In this document: piece by piece, positions 8,744-19,404 of the stretch | How positions within the stretch are numbered: the first letter of the stretch is position 1 | How the letters are laid out: each line of letters starts with the position of its first letter | NCBI RefSeq assembly: GCF_008281175.1 | Contig: NZ_CP036524.1 | Span: 2,232,001-2,296,000, forward strand | Length of the DNA stretch: 64,000 bases | Direction: 5' to 3' | DNA from: [Clostridium] hylemonae DSM 15053 | GTDB lineage: Bacteria; Bacillota; Clostridia; Lachnospirales; Lachnospiraceae | Position numbers and translations under genes: made by a program | The notes under the pieces: model-generated | Told to the model about the DNA's origin: nothing | Database searches by the model: none | What the model saw: the letters and a program-made list of their open reading frames with translations, nothing else

Positions 8744-9805
8744 ATGAAACGAATACTTGACCAGCTCGTCCTTCTCATATTCAGCTTTACAACTATATTA
8801 CTGATGCACATAGATACCGCTTTTATCATATCTTTTCTGACTGCCGTCATCTATATCTCTGCCAACTATTTTGTCGATTCACGAAAGTTCCACTTTCTGT
8901 CTTCTGCCTTCTATATTTTGCTGGCTGTCTTTTTCCCTGTTCTTCTGTACTTCCTTCCGGCGGTCCTTTACACCTGTCTCTGGTACGATAACTATATCGG
9001 TCTGGCCGCAGTCTGTGTTACTGCTCTTTGCAGGATCCTGCCGCTCTCCTGGCCGCTGTTTCTCCTTCTCGCGTTCGGCTGCGGCATATCGCTGCTCCTC
9101 TGTTTCCAGACAGACCGGTATGAACAGCTGGAACAACGGTTTAAACAGACACGGGACGACAGCACGGAACGGAATCTGCTGCTGAAGGAAAAGAACCACG
9201 CGCTCCTTGAAAACCAGGATTATGAGGTGTACACCGCTACTTTAAAAGAACGCAACCGCATCGCCCGGGAAATACATGACAATGTGGGACATATGCTCAC
9301 CCGCTCTATCCTGATGACAGGCGCTATACGGACGGTGAACAAAGAGCCTGCTTTAGAGTCTTCCCTGATACAACTGGAAGAGACGCTCAACACTGCCATG
9401 ACAAATGTCCGTGAAAGCGTACATGACCTGCACGATGAATCCATAAACTTAAAAGAAGCGCTCACAGGTCTTACCGACACCTTCACCTTCTGTCCGATCC
9501 ATCTGGACTATGATATGGGCTATGACGTGCCAAGAGGCATCAAATACAGCTTTATCACGATCGTAAAAGAGGCGCTGAATAACATCATACGCCACAGCAA
9601 CGCGACTGACGTTCACATTATCGTCCGGGAACACCCCGGGCTGTACCAGCTTGTGATCGAGGACAACGGAACCGTAAAGAGCCGCGGAAGCGGCCTTGGC
9701 CTCACTAATATGAAAGACCGGGTGGAAACACTGCGCGGTACGATGCAGCTGCAGACCGAAAAAGGCTTCCGCATCTTTATTACAATACCAAAAAGGGAGG
9801 ATTAA
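8744..9805 (+). CDS. NarL-family sensor histidine kinase (LnrJ/DesK-like)
   Basis: This membrane sensor kinase has an N-terminal half (residues 8-120) made of about five or six membrane helices with little extracellular loop. A coiled linker follows, then the HisKA_3 domain with phospho-acceptor His178 in ERNRIAREIHDN, and an ATPase domain with KEALNNIIRHSNA and GSGLGLTNMKDRV. I chose the ATG at 8744 because AAGGAG stands 6 bases before it; an upstream in-frame ATG lacks one. The response regulator follows after 6 bases. With no external domain it probably senses a ligand in the membrane. Confidence 0.92.
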   Translation: MKRILDQLVLLIFSFTTILLMHIDTAFIISFLTAVIYISANYFVDSRKFHFLSSAFYILLAVFFPVLLYFLPAVLYTCLWYDNYIGLAAVCVTALCRILPLSWPLFLLLAFGCGISLLLCFQTDRYEQLEQRFKQTRDDSTERNLLLKEKNHALLENQDYEVYTATLKERNRIAREIHDNVGHMLTRSILMTGAIRTVNKEPALESSLIQLEETLNTAMTNVRESVHDLHDESINLKEALTGLTDTFTFCPIHLDYDMGYDVPRGIKYSFITIVKEALNNIIRHSNATDVHIIVREHPGLYQLVIEDNGTVKSRGSGLGLTNMKDRVETLRGTMQLQTEKGFRIFITIPKRED

Positions 9806-9811
9806 CTGACT

Positions 9812-10432
9812 ATGAATATACTCGTTGTAGATGATGACATACTCGTCTCCAATGCTCTGAAAACGATACTGGAATCTGATGACACCCTCCATGTGGCGGG
9901 TACCGGAGAGGACGGGGAGGACGCAGTGCGGCTTTACGGCGAACTGAAGCCGGACGTACTGCTCATGGATATCCGCATGAAAAAACTGAACGGACTTGAC
10001 GCGTCCCGCATGATCCTCTCCGATTACCCGGACGCCCGTATTCTTCTTCTGACTACATTCTCAGACGATGAATATATCGTGAAGGCTTTAAAATGCGGCG
10101 TAAAGGGCTATCTGCTCAAACAGGATTACAACAGTATCATCCCCGCAGTCAAAGCCGTACACACAGGACAGACCGTATTCGGGACAGAGATCATATCCAA
10201 GATCCCGGATCTGCTGCAGAAAAAAAGTGGATTTGACTATGCGTCCTGCGATATCGGCGAAAAAGAATATACGCTCATCACCCTCGTCGCGGACGGCTTC
10301 AGCAACAAGGAGATCGCCGAAAAAATGTTTCTGAGTGAAGGAACTGTCCGTAATTATCTGAGCAACATACTGGATAAACTGGACCTGAGAGACCGGACAC
10401 AGCTTGCGGTCTTCTACTATCAGCATCTGTAA
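9812..10432 (+). CDS. NarL/LuxR-type response regulator (LnrK-like)
   Basis: The 206-residue two-domain regulator has a receiver with acidic pocket Asp7-Asp9 and phospho-acceptor Asp53 in VLLMDIRM, and a C-terminal LuxR-type helix-turn-helix (SNKEIAEKMFLSEGTVRNYLSNILDKL). It forms an operon with the kinase. It probably binds the paired palindromes at 8692-8725 to switch on the divergent ABC exporter. Confidence 0.93.
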   Translation: MNILVVDDDILVSNALKTILESDDTLHVAGTGEDGEDAVRLYGELKPDVLLMDIRMKKLNGLDASRMILSDYPDARILLLTTFSDDEYIVKALKCGVKGYLLKQDYNSIIPAVKAVHTGQTVFGTEIISKIPDLLQKKSGFDYASCDIGEKEYTLITLVADGFSNKEIAEKMFLSEGTVRNYLSNILDKLDLRDRTQLAVFYYQHL

Positions 10433-10465
10433 CTGCCCACCACACCCATAGAAGGAGGCATCTGC

Positions 10466-12580
10466 ATGACAGATCTAGACTATGACACACTTGAACTGGA
10501 TACACCCCTGGCACCGGCCTATCATCATCTGAAGCCGCTTGACACCGTCAACGGCTTTAAAATACGCCCCGGCTTTTATGACCACAACGGCGCCTGGGCA
10601 ATGCCCAACGGCGTAATCTTCACCGTACATTCCCAGGGAGCGGTATCGTGCGAGATACTGCTGTACCACCGCACGGAGACGCAGCCTTACGCCGTCATTC
10701 CCGTACCGGACTGTTACCGCATCGGCCACGTGTTCTCCATCTTTATCTTCGGCCTTGATGTGGAAAAATTTGAATATGCGTTCCGGCTTGACGGGCCGTA
10801 TGACCCGGAGAAAGGCCTGCTTTTCAGCAAAGACAATATTCTCATCGACCCGTACGCCAAAGCCGTCACCGGCCAGAGCACGTGGGGTAAAAAGGCGAGT
10901 TCGGACGGATACCGTGCCAGGGTCGTCAGAAATAATTTTTACTGGGGCGCAGAATCCCCGTCTCAGATACCATTTGATGAACTCATCATCTATGAAATGC
11001 ACGTCCGCGGATTTACAAAAATGGCCCAGGATGTGACCGCCCCCGGTACCTTTAAAGGTATCATAGAAAAAATCCCATATCTCAAAACACTCGGCGTGAA
11101 CGCCATAGAATTAATGCCTATCTTTGAATTTGACGAGCTGATGGACCGGCGCACTGTAGATGGAAAAGAGCTGCTCAATTACTGGGGATACAGCACGGTC
11201 AGCTTTTTCGCGCCGAACACAAGCTACACATCCGCCGTGGAGTACAACCGGGAAGGACTTGAGCTGAAACAGCTCGTCAAGGCGCTGCACGACAACGGCA
11301 TGGAGATCATCCTGGACGTCGTGTTCAACCACACAGCCGAGGGAGATGAAAAAGGGCCGGTCTTCTCTTTCAAAGGATTTGACAACAACATCTACTACAT
11401 GCTCACGCCGGAAGGCTATTATTATAATTTCAGCGGCTGCGGCAACACAATGAACTGCAATCACCCTATCGTCCAGCGGATGATCGTGGACTGTCTCCGC
11501 TACTGGGTGGAAACTTACCGCATCGACGGCTTTCGTTTCGACCTTGCCTCCATCCTCGGGCGAAATGAGGACGGCTCCCCGATGGAGCATCCGCCGCTCA
11601 TCAAGGCGCTTGCCTTTGACCCGATCCTCGGCAACACAAAGCTCATCGCCGAAGCCTGGGACGCAGGAGGACTGTATCAGGTCGGAGACTTCTCCGACCT
11701 CAAACGGTGGTCTGAGTGGAACGGACGCTACCGGGACGACCTCCGGGAATTCTTAAAAGGAGGCCTCTGGTGCGCAGGGGCGGCCGCCCAGCGTATGATC
11801 GGTTCCCCCGACTTGTATGACCCGGAGATCCGGGGCAAGAATGCCTCCGTCAACTTCATCACCTGTCACGACGGATTTACACTCTATGATCTGTATGCGT
11901 ACAACACAAAGCATAATGAGGCCAACGGCTGGGATAACACAGACGGGAGCAATGACAACCGCAGCTGGAACTGCGGCGCGGAAGGGGAGACCTCCGATCC
12001 TGCGGTGAACGCGCTGCGCAGGCGGATGATCCAAAATGCCTGCCTTGTGCTCATGTGCAGCCGCGGCATACCGATGTTCCTTGCCGGGGATGAGTTCTGC
12101 AATACTCAGTACGGCAACAACAATCCATACTGCCAGGACAACGAGATATCCTGGCTTAACTGGGAGATGCTTGAGAAGAATCAGGATATCTTCCGCTTCT
12201 TCCGGTTCATGATACATTTCCGCCGCCGGCATGCGTCCATCCGTGGCACCTGCCGCCCGAACCGGTACGGACTGCCGGAAGTAAGCCTGCACGGCGAGAC
12301 GCCGTGGGATGCCTCCTACGGCGCAGACACCAGAGTCATCGGCATCATGTATGCAGGCTACGACGAGGCGCGGAAAACAGATGATATCATCTACATTGCA
12401 GTCAATGCATACTGGGAGTCTGTGACCATCACCCTGCCGGAGCTTCCCGACCATCTCCGCTGGCATACTGCCGCCAATACCGGAGACACGGACCGCACCT
12501 GCTTTGAAACACCCGCTCCTCTGGATTCCGGGCACTTTCTCATGGGAGAGCGCTCCAGTATCGTGCTCGTAGCGCAGTAA
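10466..12580 (+). CDS. glgX: Glycogen debranching enzyme, isoamylase/GlgX type (GH13)
   Basis: The enzyme hydrolyses alpha-1,6 branch points of glycogen or limit dextrins in the cytoplasm. The 704 residues hold an N-terminal CBM48-type beta domain (about 30-150) and a GH13 barrel. The four conserved regions are visible: DVVFNH (284-289), GFRFD with nucleophile Asp359, acid/base Glu396 in EAWD, and CHD with stabiliser Asp469. NPYCQDNEISWLNW is typical of GlgX/TreX proteins. AAGGAGG stands before the ATG at 10466. The upstream response regulator ends 33 bases away, but a functional link is unlikely. GlgX and pullulanase-like specificities cannot be separated here. Confidence 0.9.
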   Translation: MTDLDYDTLELDTPLAPAYHHLKPLDTVNGFKIRPGFYDHNGAWAMPNGVIFTVHSQGAVSCEILLYHRTETQPYAVIPVPDCYRIGHVFSIFIFGLDVEKFEYAFRLDGPYDPEKGLLFSKDNILIDPYAKAVTGQSTWGKKASSDGYRARVVRNNFYWGAESPSQIPFDELIIYEMHVRGFTKMAQDVTAPGTFKGIIEKIPYLKTLGVNAIELMPIFEFDELMDRRTVDGKELLNYWGYSTVSFFAPNTSYTSAVEYNREGLELKQLVKALHDNGMEIILDVVFNHTAEGDEKGPVFSFKGFDNNIYYMLTPEGYYYNFSGCGNTMNCNHPIVQRMIVDCLRYWVETYRIDGFRFDLASILGRNEDGSPMEHPPLIKALAFDPILGNTKLIAEAWDAGGLYQVGDFSDLKRWSEWNGRYRDDLREFLKGGLWCAGAAAQRMIGSPDLYDPEIRGKNASVNFITCHDGFTLYDLYAYNTKHNEANGWDNTDGSNDNRSWNCGAEGETSDPAVNALRRRMIQNACLVLMCSRGIPMFLAGDEFCNTQYGNNNPYCQDNEISWLNWEMLEKNQDIFRFFRFMIHFRRRHASIRGTCRPNRYGLPEVSLHGETPWDASYGADTRVIGIMYAGYDEARKTDDIIYIAVNAYWESVTITLPELPDHLRWHTAANTGDTDRTCFETPAPLDSGHFLMGERSSIVLVAQ

Positions 12581-12581
12581 G

Positions 12582-12605
12582 GGAGAGCAGGGCCTCTCTC
12601 CTTTC
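12582..12605 (+). terminator. Weak hairpin after the debranching enzyme gene
   Basis: GGAGAG (12582-12587) pairs with CTCTCC (12596-12601) right after the stop codon and is followed by only three T residues. It may be a weak terminator. Confidence 0.35.
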
Positions 12606-12639
12606 AGTGCCCGGACAGACCACAATAAAAGCAGACCTA

Positions 12640-14001
12640 TCAACTGCATTGGCGTATGAGTTTCTTTTTTGCCCATACGTTACTTTTAAAATATAATAAT
12701 CCGACGGCCGCGGGCAATATGGGAGAAACTGCCTGACCGATATATATTCCTGAAAAACCGATATCAACTGCAAAAGCCAGCAGCCAGCATACAGGAAGCC
12801 GGACAACTGCCGCGTCCAGAAGTGCATTTACCATAGCGGTACCCGCGGAGCCAATGCCGATCGCAAAGGAGTCAAACGTGTACATGACCGCGTAGATCAA
12901 ACTGTTAATACCGCAGCATATTCTCAGATACAGGACACCGCCTTTGATGACTTCTGAACTTTCCGGTTCAAACAGCATGATGATCTGTTCTGCAGACAGC
13001 TGCACAAAGATAACTGCCATCAAGGTAATACATACATTCAAATACAGCCCGGTCTTTGTTGTCTTTCTCACGCGCTCCATATCATCCGCGCCCATATTCT
13101 GCCCTGCCATAGCAGTGACCGCCTGCCCGACAGCCCAGCATGGCATACCCGCAAATGTGTTGACCTTAAGGCCGACGCCGGACGCCGCGGCAACGGATAC
13201 TCCGAAATTGTTGAGCATCCCTGTGATCAGAAGATAAGAGACATTGACAACTGCCATTTGAACAGCGGCAGGAAGCCCAACCTTTAAAATAGCCCTCAGT
13301 GTACCCCATCTTACGACAAAGCGGTTTAACTCAAAATCAAAGACAGCTGTTTTCTTTTTCAAGTAAACGATGGAGACAAAAAGCGAACCCCCCTGCGAAA
13401 AAACAGTTGCGCAAGCGGCGCCTGCTGTTCCCATACCGAACGGACCAACTAATATAAAATCCAGCACAATATTTACAACAGCCGCAGTCGCAACAAAATA
13501 AAGCGGGCTTTTGGAATCTCCCAGCCCTTTCATAACGGAACATACCGCATTGTAGCCAAATACAAATACCGTACCGCAGCAGACGATCTTCATATATTCG
13601 CAGGCGTCCTGCATGGAAGCCGCCGGAACATTCAGCACTTGAAAAAGGGGGGCATATACGAACAGTCCTATGACCGTAATGATAAATGAGGCAATGAGGG
13701 ATATTCCAAATAATGTTCCAGCCGTCTCAATCTGTCCCTGTTCGTCATTCGCTCCTTTATACTGAGCGGTCAAAACCGTGCCGCCCATCGTAATGCCAAT
13801 GCAGACAGAATTAATGATAAAACTCACCATAGATGCATTGCTGATCGCGGCAAGCCCTGTTTCGCCTACGATATTTCCAACAACAACCATATCTGCTATG
13901 CTGTAAACAGACTGCAGCAGATTGGCAAATAATAAAGGAAGTGCAAACAAAATCATTTTTTTGGGTACGCTTCCGGTAGTTAAATCTTGTACTTCTTTCA
14001 T
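12640..14001 (-). CDS. MATE-family exporter under leader-peptide attenuation
   Basis: This 453-residue MATE protein with twelve helices begins MKEVQDLTTGSVPKKMILFALPLLF. Helix-1 motif SIADMVVVGNIVGETGLAAISNASM and its second-half counterpart around NVSYLLITGMLNNFG are typical of the family. I chose the ATG at 14001, with AAAGGA 10 bases upstream; a GTG at 14025 is also in frame but lies at the end of a terminator T-run. The 350 bases upstream carry a consensus promoter, a 30-codon leader gene, competing stem-loops and two terminators, so expression is probably induced when leader translation stalls. A drug that acts on the ribosome is the natural inducer to suspect. Confidence 0.9.
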   Translation of the reverse strand: MKEVQDLTTGSVPKKMILFALPLLFANLLQSVYSIADMVVVGNIVGETGLAAISNASMVSFIINSVCIGITMGGTVLTAQYKGANDEQGQIETAGTLFGISLIASFIITVIGLFVYAPLFQVLNVPAASMQDACEYMKIVCCGTVFVFGYNAVCSVMKGLGDSKSPLYFVATAAVVNIVLDFILVGPFGMGTAGAACATVFSQGGSLFVSIVYLKKKTAVFDFELNRFVVRWGTLRAILKVGLPAAVQMAVVNVSYLLITGMLNNFGVSVAAASGVGLKVNTFAGMPCWAVGQAVTAMAGQNMGADDMERVRKTTKTGLYLNVCITLMAVIFVQLSAEQIIMLFEPESSEVIKGGVLYLRICCGINSLIYAVMYTFDSFAIGIGSAGTAMVNALLDAAVVRLPVCWLLAFAVDIGFSGIYIGQAVSPILPAAVGLLYFKSNVWAKKKLIRQCS

Positions 14002-14025
14002 TTTCACTAATTCCTTTCTCAACAC

Positions 14026-14066
14026 AAAAAAAACAGAGGGGAAACACGGTGACAGTGCGCCCTCTG
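14026..14066 (-). terminator. Attenuator terminator just before the MATE start
   Basis: CAGAGGG and CCCTCTG (arms within 14034-14066) form a hairpin followed on the minus strand by eight T residues (14033 to 14026). It ends only 25 bases before the MATE start codon. Constitutive termination here would block the gene, so read-through must be conditional. Confidence 0.85.
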
Positions 14067-14087
14067 CAAAAAACTCTAGCTATATGC

Positions 14088-14119
14088 AAAAGGCAGCAGA
14101 CAAAACACTGTCTGCTGCC
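14088..14119 (-). terminator. First leader terminator
   Basis: The arms GGCAGCAGACA and TGTCTGCTGCC, with a 6-base loop, form a strong GC-rich stem (14092-14119). TTTT (14091-14088) follows on the minus strand. It lies between the leader peptide stop and the second terminator. Confidence 0.8.
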
Positions 14120-14140
14120 CCAAATATCAAATAAAGATAA

Positions 14141-14254
14141 GAATACGAGAACAAAGCTCCGGACTAAACTGTCATGCCGGAACAAACCTTGATCTAAACG
14201 TTCTCGTATTCATCAGGCTCCGTACAATGCTTTGAAGTATCAAATTGTGCGGAG
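14141..14254 (-). promoter_or_regulatory. Competing stem-loops of the MATE leader
   Basis: One stem (CTCCG.ACAAT with ATTGT.CGGAG, 14218-14254) lies inside the leader gene. A second is a perfect 12-bp stem GAATACGAGAAC/GTTCTCGTATTC (14141-14152 with 14200-14211), which covers the last leader codons and stop. As an alternative, the minus-strand segment AGCTCCG (14256-14250) can pair with CGGAGCT (14161-14155) inside the second stem. Mutually exclusive pairings around a short translated ORF are the hallmark of ribosome-stalling attenuators such as those of erm and ABC-F resistance genes. Confidence 0.75.
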
Positions 14255-14286
14255 CTGTAATCAATGCAAAATTTCCCAAATAACAT
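14194..14286 (-). CDS. 30-residue leader peptide of the MATE gene
   Basis: This is a short gene with ATG at 14286-14284, TAG at 14196-14194 and a strong ribosome site AAAGGTGAG 4-5 bases before the start. The peptide begins MLFGKFCIDYSS and ends EPDEYENV. Its start is about 30 bases downstream of a consensus promoter, and its last codons form one arm of the 12-bp stem described above. Both the position and the codon/stem overlap point to a regulatory peptide whose translation controls read-through of two terminators. I do not recognise the peptide with certainty. Confidence 0.75.
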   Translation of the reverse strand: MLFGKFCIDYSSAQFDTSKHCTEPDEYENV

Positions 14287-14321
14287 TGTACTCACCTTTT
14301 CTTAATATTCTTTATAGTGCA

Positions 14322-14350
14322 ATTATAGCTGTCTCCGTTCCCCTTGTCAA
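14322..14350 (-). promoter_or_regulatory. Perfect-consensus sigma-A promoter of the MATE leader
   Basis: On the minus strand TTGACA (14350-14345) and TATAAT (14327-14322) are separated by exactly 17 bases. It starts immediately after the stop codon of the collagen-like gene. A promoter this strong fits a gene held off by attenuation rather than by a repressor. Confidence 0.9.
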
Positions 14351-15346
14351 TCATGACCATGTACCATAAGCAACGATGGCCGCATTCATCGATAATCCGG
14401 ACGCCGAAGTGTCGCTATAAAACGAACACCTTACCTCGCCGCCGCTTATCGTCGTACGCTTAAAATAGATTCGTCCGTCTATAGAACCATTCCCAAGAGA
14501 TGTGACAAGATTGTTGATTGTTATGCCCGCAGGCACTTTCGAGAAATATAAGCTGGATGTAACATACTTTCCAACAGATAACGTCGTACATACGATCCCT
14601 GTGAACTGTTTTGCACCATAGAGTATCACAGTTCCGTCTGAATACTTTATTATCTTGTGCCACGACTCCAAACTTGTAATATCTGCTATATATAGTCTGC
14701 TATTCACCATATCCGACAGCACCTTCCCCTGCCGGGCATCTAGCGCATATCCTTCCTCTGTAGTTTCAATGTTATTCGCAATATTCACCGGACCGGCCGG
14801 ACCCTGATCTCCTTTATCGCCTTTTGGTCCCTGGATTCCCTGCGGACCCGGTGCTCCAGCTGGGCCGGTATCACCCTTGTCGCCTTTTGGTCCTTGTGGG
14901 CCAGCCACTCCGGGGTCTCCTTTTATACCTTGCGGACCGGCTGTTCCGGGATCGCCTTTGGGTCCTGTGGCTCCGGTTGGTCCCTGAGCTCCAGCCGAGC
15001 CGGTATCTCCTTTTGGACCTGTGGCTCCCTGTGGTCCTGTAGCACCCGTCGGACCCTGCGGACCTGTCAGCCCCTGAGGTCCCGTCAAGCCCTGCGGTCC
15101 TGTAGCTCCGGTTGCGCCCTGAGGGCCCACCGGACCAGTCTCTCCTCTGTCACCCTTATCGCCTTTCGGACCGGTTGCAGGCACCTGCGTATCTGTATCA
15201 CCTATGTACCAGTTTCCGTTGGCGCCGATATGCGGCGTGATACCGTCGTCTCCTCTTGCTTTGACTCCCGTGTCATAATTGTTGATAAACCAGTTTCCAT
15301 TTTCACCGATATAAATTTCCGGTATGAAGTTTGTGTTTTCTTCCAT
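14351..15346 (-). CDS. Collagen-like Gly-X-Y repeat protein
   Basis: The 331-residue protein begins with two copies of an IGxNGNWxIxxxDT motif (about residues 13-31 and 40-58). It continues with about 45 Gly-X-Y triplets from residue 59 to about 194, rich in [15 protein letters not shown] and [10 protein letters not shown], and ends with a 135-residue non-repetitive domain that probably trimerises. The same layout occurs in clostridial and bacillary collagen-like (BclA-type) and phage tail-fibre-like proteins. No signal peptide is seen, so a spore, phage or non-classical surface role is possible. I chose the ATG at 15346, with AGGAGGAA 6 bases upstream. The triplet region is GC-rich and internally repetitive. 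Confidence 0.85.
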   Translation of the reverse strand: MEENTNFIPEIYIGENGNWFINNYDTGVKARGDDGITPHIGANGNWYIGDTDTQVPATGPKGDKGDRGETGPVGPQGATGATGPQGLTGPQGLTGPQGPTGATGPQGATGPKGDTGSAGAQGPTGATGPKGDPGTAGPQGIKGDPGVAGPQGPKGDKGDTGPAGAPGPQGIQGPKGDKGDQGPAGPVNIANNIETTEEGYALDARQGKVLSDMVNSRLYIADITSLESWHKIIKYSDGTVILYGAKQFTGIVCTTLSVGKYVTSSLYFSKVPAGITINNLVTSLGNGSIDGRIYFKRTTISGGEVRCSFYSDTSASGLSMNAAIVAYGTWS

Positions 15347-15439
15347 TTTGTGTTCCTCCTCGTTATGTGATAGTTGTATCTTATCAACTGTCACCGGGAC
15401 AAAGAGGGACACATGTCAGGTTGTTTTAAAACTTTGCAT

Positions 15440-15471
15440 AAAAAGCCCCGGAAAACGTTGGTTTTCCGGGG
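15440..15471 (-). terminator. Terminator of the heat-shock operon
   Basis: CCCCGGAAAAC and GTTTTCCGGGG form an 11-bp stem (15446-15471), followed on the minus strand by CTTTTT. It lies 7 bases after the dnaJ stop. Confidence 0.92.
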
Positions 15472-15477
15472 TTCATA

Positions 15478-16665
15478 TTAATCGTCAAAGGCTTCTTTCA
15501 TTTTATCCATAAAGCCTTTCTTTTTTCCTTTTGTACCCTTCGTACCTTCATCTTTGTTCTGGTTCAGGGTATTTCCGGTCAGTTCATCGAACTTGCGGAG
15601 CGCCTCTTTCGCCTCGGAACTTAAGTGTTCCGGTGTCTGGATGATAAGGGTCACATAGTGGTCGCCGCGCACCTGGGCATTGCGAAGCGACGGTACCCCC
15701 TTGCCTTTTAAGCGCACTTTCGTGTCGGTCTTTGTTCCTGGTTTTACAGAGTAGAGTACATCGCCGTCCACGGTCTTGATCTTCACATCCGCGCCGAGCG
15801 CTGCCTGGGCAAATGAGATCGGCACGGTTGAGAATATGTGCATATCCTGACGCTGGAAGATCGGATGCCTTGAGACAACCACCTCAACGAGAAGGTCTCC
15901 CCTCGGTCCGCCGTTTGCGCCCGGCTCGCCTTTCTCTCTGATGCGCACGCTCTGTCCGTTGTCGATGCCGGCCGGGATAGATACTGCTATCTTTTTCTTG
16001 GACGCTACAAATCCTGTACCGGTACAATCCGGACATTTTTCCCGTATGATCTTACCGGTTCCATGACAGTCCGGACAAGTCTGTACATTCTGCACGGTGC
16101 CGAAGAAGGACTGCTGCGTGTAGACTACCTGTCCCTTGCCGCCGCACTTGGAGCATGTCTCCGGGGACGTCCCCTGCTTTGCGCCTGTACCGCCGCATTT
16201 CGGACATGGGTCTTTCAGCACGACCTCTATCTCTTTTTCACAGCCAAACACTGCCTCTTCAAATGTGATCCTCACGCTCTTGCGGATATTCATGCCTTTC
16301 ATCGGACCCTGGCTTCCGCGTCCGCGCCGGCCGCTTCCGCCGAACAGATCGCCGAAGATATCTCCGAAGATATCACTGAAATCAGCCCCGCCGAAGTCAA
16401 AGCCTCCGAATCCTCCGGCGCCGCCTGCACCGCCTTCAAAGGCAGCGTGGCCGAACTGGTCATACTGACGGCGTTTTTCCGGGTCGCTGAGAACAGCGTA
16501 GGCTTCGGAAGCTTCCTTGAACTTCTTCTCCGCCTCCGCGTCTCCCGGGTTCATATCAGGGTGATATTTTTTGGCAACCTGTCTGTATGCCTTCTTTAAA
16601 GTTGCGTCGTCAGCATCTTTGCTGACACCGAGCACTTCATAGTAATCTCTCTTTGATTCTGCCAT
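15478..16665 (-). CDS. dnaJ: Chaperone DnaJ (type I Hsp40)
   Basis: This co-chaperone stimulates the DnaK ATPase. The 395 residues show the J domain with His35-Pro36-Asp37, a Gly/Phe-rich linker (about 75-120), and the four CxxCxGxG zinc-finger repeats ([32 protein letters not shown]; about 155-225). The C-terminal substrate domains follow, and then a Lys-rich tail. GAAGGAAAGGG precedes the ATG. It is the last gene of the hrcA operon, 120 bases after dnaK. Confidence 0.97.
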   Translation of the reverse strand: MAESKRDYYEVLGVSKDADDATLKKAYRQVAKKYHPDMNPGDAEAEKKFKEASEAYAVLSDPEKRRQYDQFGHAAFEGGAGGAGGFGGFDFGGADFSDIFGDIFGDLFGGSGRRGRGSQGPMKGMNIRKSVRITFEEAVFGCEKEIEVVLKDPCPKCGGTGAKQGTSPETCSKCGGKGQVVYTQQSFFGTVQNVQTCPDCHGTGKIIREKCPDCTGTGFVASKKKIAVSIPAGIDNGQSVRIREKGEPGANGGPRGDLLVEVVVSRHPIFQRQDMHIFSTVPISFAQAALGADVKIKTVDGDVLYSVKPGTKTDTKVRLKGKGVPSLRNAQVRGDHYVTLIIQTPEHLSSEAKEALRKFDELTGNTLNQNKDEGTKGTKGKKKGFMDKMKEAFDD

Positions 16666-16703
16666 TGTTCATCCCTTTCCTTCATGGAAGTCGACAAAGA
16701 CAA

Positions 16704-16744
16704 GTTCCGGGGGACCGGGCTTATACCGCCAGGTTCCCCGGAAC
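16704..16744 (-). other. GC-rich hairpin between dnaK and dnaJ
   Basis: GTTCCGGGG and CCCCGGAAC form a 9-bp stem with further internal pairing (16704-16744) in the 120-base spacer. No T-run follows, so it is more likely an RNA processing or stability element that sets unequal dnaK and dnaJ levels than a full terminator. Confidence 0.6.
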
Positions 16745-16785
16745 AGCCTTCTTACACTGAGCTATAACCGTTCTGCCGAGTGCTC

Positions 16786-19399
<2,614 letters not shown>

Positions 19400-19404
19400 C
19401 TTTC

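Noticed and set aside
13811-14185. A 124-codon minus-strand frame overlapping the MATE leader and start
   Set aside because: It runs through both terminators and overlaps the MATE gene in another frame; the 30-codon leader has the ribosome site and fits the structures.
12640-14350. Known riboswitch (guanidine, PRPP or preQ1) before the MATE gene
   Set aside because: None of the core motifs of these riboswitches is seen, whereas a translated leader with competing stems is clear.
14824-15370. Plus-strand frames of 72 and 158 codons across the collagen-like gene, and a CRISPR-like repeat pattern
   Set aside because: The periodicity is the 9-base Gly-X-Y codon repeat on the minus strand. There are no constant repeats with unique spacers and no cas genes.
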